Below are positions 5,195-6,702 of a stretch of 6,702 bases of DNA, piece after piece. The stretch comes from RBG-16-66-20 sp035499575 (GTDB lineage: Bacteria > Pseudomonadota > Gammaproteobacteria > Burkholderiales > SG8-39). Each line of letters begins with the position of its first letter. Position 1 is the first letter of the stretch. The DNA is taken from the NCBI GenBank assembly GCA_035499575.1, contig DATJYN010000185.1:1-6702 (forward strand), read 5' to 3'. The notes under the pieces are model-generated. The model searched no databases. It had not been told where the DNA came from and saw only the letters and a program-made list of their open reading frames with translations. A program made the position numbers and the translations under genes.

Positions 5195-5641
5195 ATGAGC
5201 CTTAAAAGCAAAATAACTGAAGACATGAAGGCCGCGATGCGCGCCAAGGAAACGGCGCGCCTGGGCACCGTGCGCCTGCTGCTCGCGGCGATGAAGCAGA
5301 AGGAAGTCGACGAGCGCGTCGAACTCTCGGACACCGACGTGCTGTCGATCATCGAGAAAATGCTCAAGCAGCGGCGCGAGTCCATCGCCCAGTACGAGAA
5401 GGCCGCGCGCCAGGACCTGGCCGATGCCGAGAAGGCGGAAATCGCCATCCTGTCGGCCTACCTGCCGCAGCAGCTGTCCGAGGCTGATGTGGCGGAAGCC
5501 GTCGTGGCCGCGATCCGGGAATCCGGCGCGGCCGGCGTGAAAGACATGGGCAAAGTCATGGGCTTGCTGAAGTCGCGCCTTGCCGGGCGCACCGACATGG
5601 GCAAGCTTTCGGGTCTGGTCAAAGCAAAGCTTGCCGGTTAA
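5195..5641 (+). CDS. yqeY: GatB/YqeY domain-containing protein
   Basis: The 148 residues form a stand-alone GatB/YqeY protein, related to the helical C-terminal domain of the GatB subunit of tRNA-dependent amidotransferase. Its cellular role is not established; a link to tRNA or amidotransfer is inferred from the fold. Visible family features are the opening MSLKSKITEDMKAAMRAKE, LGTVRLLLAAMKQKEV (23-38), IEKMLKQRRESIAQYEKA (53-70), AILSAYLPQQLSE (84-96) and a C-terminal KDMGKVMGLLKSRLAGRTD (116-134). Size matches the family (about 150). ATG 5195 is chosen by family alignment; the frame is open upstream only as a shadow of other genes. No Shine-Dalgarno exists outside the terminator stem directly in front. 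It sits between rpsU and dnaG, an order I recall from other proteobacteria. dnaG follows after 21 bases. Confidence 0.9.
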   Translation: MSLKSKITEDMKAAMRAKETARLGTVRLLLAAMKQKEVDERVELSDTDVLSIIEKMLKQRRESIAQYEKAARQDLADAEKAEIAILSAYLPQQLSEADVAEAVVAAIRESGAAGVKDMGKVMGLLKSRLAGRTDMGKLSGLVKAKLAG

Positions 5642-5662
5642 TCTGGCGGCGCAGCCCGCGCC

Positions 5663-6702
5663 GTGATTCCAGAGTCTTTCAAGCAGGATCTCCTCAACCG
5701 CGTCGACGTCGTCGAGGTGGTGTCGCGCTACGTGCGGCTGAAGAAAGCGGGCGCCAACTTCCAGGGCCTGTGCCCGTTCCACAACGAGAAATCGCCCTCG
5801 TTCAGCGTCAGCCCGGCGAAGCAGTTCTACCACTGCTTCGGCTGCGGCGCGCACGGCAACGCCATCGGCTTCCTGATGTCCTACGGCGGCATGGGCTACG
5901 TGGACGCGGTGAAGGACCTCGCCTCGATGGCCGGCATGCAGGTGCCGGAATCCCAGCCGCGCAGCCCCGAGGCAGCGCGCTTCGAAGCGGAGCGCAAGGA
6001 GCAGGAGACTGGCCTCGCCGCGGTGATGGAGCGCGCGATGGAGTTCTACCGCGCCGAGCTGAAGAAAACCCCGCGCGCCATCGAATACCTGAAAGGACGC
6101 GGGCTCACCGGCGAAATCGCCGCGCGCTTCCGCATCGGCTACGCGCCCGACGACTGGCAGGGCCTGAAGGCTGCGTTCCCCGAGTACGAGCACACATCGC
6201 TCGTGGACGCGGGCCTGGTGATCGCCAACGAGGGCAAGCGCTACGACCGTTTCCGCGACCGCATCATGTTCCCGATCCAGAACGCGCGCGGCGCGGTGAT
6301 CGGCTTCGGCGGGCGCGTGATGAAGGCCGAGGACACGCCGAAGTATCTAAATTCGCCGGAGACCCCGCTGTTCGAGAAAGGCCGCGAGGTCTACGGCCTG
6401 GTTCAGGCGCGCGATGCGATACGCACCGCCGGCCGCGTGCTGGTGGTCGAGGGCTACATGGACGTAGTGGCGCTCGCCCAGTTCGATGTCGGCTACGCGG
6501 TGGCGACCCTCGGCACGGCGACCACGCCGGTGCATGTCTCGAAACTGCTGCGTCTCACCGACGAACTGGTGTTCTCCTTCGACGGCGACAGCGCGGGGCG
6601 CAAGGCAGCCTGGCGCGCGCTCGAAGTCAGCCTGCCGCTTGCGACCGACGCCAAGCCGATCCGCTTCCTCTTCCTGCCTGCAGAGCACGATCCGGACAGC
6701 TA
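5663..6702 (+). CDS. dnaG: DNA primase DnaG (N-terminal part, cut by window end)
   Basis: DnaG lays RNA primers on DNA unwound by DnaB at the replication fork. The window holds 346 codons of a protein usually near 600. It starts at GTG 5663, giving MIPESFKQDLLNRVDVVEVV, which matches the E. coli N terminus in position. The CHC2 zinc ribbon has ligands Cys37, His40, Cys58 and Cys61 (CPFHNEK and YHCFGCGAHGNA). The catalytic core follows with YDRFRDRIMFPI and VIGFGGRVM. The TOPRIM metal site shows Glu263 in VVEGYMDVVALAQ and Asp307/Asp309 in FDGDSAG, with ALGT-type strand VATLGTATT between. The DnaB-binding C-terminal domain lies beyond the window. The ribosome binding site is weak, and the 21-base gap to yqeY suggests the same transcript. 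The gene remains open to the right edge with no frameshift. Confidence 0.96.
   Translation, partial: MIPESFKQDLLNRVDVVEVVSRYVRLKKAGANFQGLCPFHNEKSPSFSVSPAKQFYHCFGCGAHGNAIGFLMSYGGMGYVDAVKDLASMAGMQVPESQPRSPEAARFEAERKEQETGLAAVMERAMEFYRAELKKTPRAIEYLKGRGLTGEIAARFRIGYAPDDWQGLKAAFPEYEHTSLVDAGLVIANEGKRYDRFRDRIMFPIQNARGAVIGFGGRVMKAEDTPKYLNSPETPLFEKGREVYGLVQARDAIRTAGRVLVVEGYMDVVALAQFDVGYAVATLGTATTPVHVSKLLRLTDELVFSFDGDSAGRKAAWRALEVSLPLATDAKPIRFLFLPAEHDPDS

Noticed and set aside
5135..6193. Long minus-strand open frame (352 codons) opposite yqeY and dnaG
   Set aside because: It mirrors two well-supported genes, runs across the rpsU terminator, is rich in His/Arg/Ala as expected for the antisense of GC-rich coding DNA, and has no recognisable domain.
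1..6702. Mobile element, CRISPR array, tRNA or riboswitch
   Set aside because: I saw no regularly spaced repeats, transposase or integrase of mobile type (XerD here is the housekeeping recombinase), no cloverleaf-like sequence, and no leader long enough for a riboswitch.

Overview
The window is an ordinary, gene-dense stretch of a GC-rich (about 60-65% by eye) proteobacterial chromosome, most likely a betaproteobacterium. That placement rests on the XerD, PlsY, S21 and DnaG sequences, on the rpsU-yqeY-dnaG order, and on my memory of these families, not on a search. I see no mobile element, CRISPR array, tRNA, rRNA, phage gene or toxin/defence module. No gene-free stretch exceeds 80 bases.

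Layout. Positions 1-1929 are a tight rightward gene run: the last codons of an unrecognised gene, then ogt (O6-alkylguanine-DNA alkyltransferase), xerD (tyrosine recombinase, starting at a TTG inside the ogt stop region) and ybaK (Cys-tRNA(Pro) deacylase). The ybaK 3' end overlaps the leftward folB (dihydroneopterin aldolase) by 36 bases, tail to tail. folB and plsY (acyl-phosphate glycerol-3-phosphate acyltransferase) diverge from a 27-base gap that holds back-to-back -10-like elements. plsY overlaps by ATGA with a ketopantoate-reductase-family dehydrogenase, which meets the leftward tsaD (t6A synthesis) at a shared CTAG stop. tsaD and rpsU diverge from a 76-base gap. rpsU, yqeY and the 5' part of dnaG run rightward to the window edge as the start of a macromolecular-synthesis operon. 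A hairpin terminator sits between rpsU and yqeY and touches the yqeY start codon.

How it fits together. The block folB / plsY / tsaD / rpsU / dnaG, with the same divergent pairs, is recalled from the E. coli chromosome. Here it carries two extra genes: the dehydrogenase between plsY and tsaD, and yqeY between rpsU and dnaG. The genes serve core functions: translation (S21, t6A, Cys-tRNA(Pro) editing), replication and chromosome segregation (DnaG, XerD), DNA repair (Ogt), membrane lipid synthesis (PlsY) and folate synthesis (FolB).

No convincing novel system is visible. The points most worth checking are regulatory (the rpsU terminator abutting yqeY, the shared folB/plsY promoter gap) and one enzymatic oddity (the reductase-family protein lacks two expected active-site asparagines).
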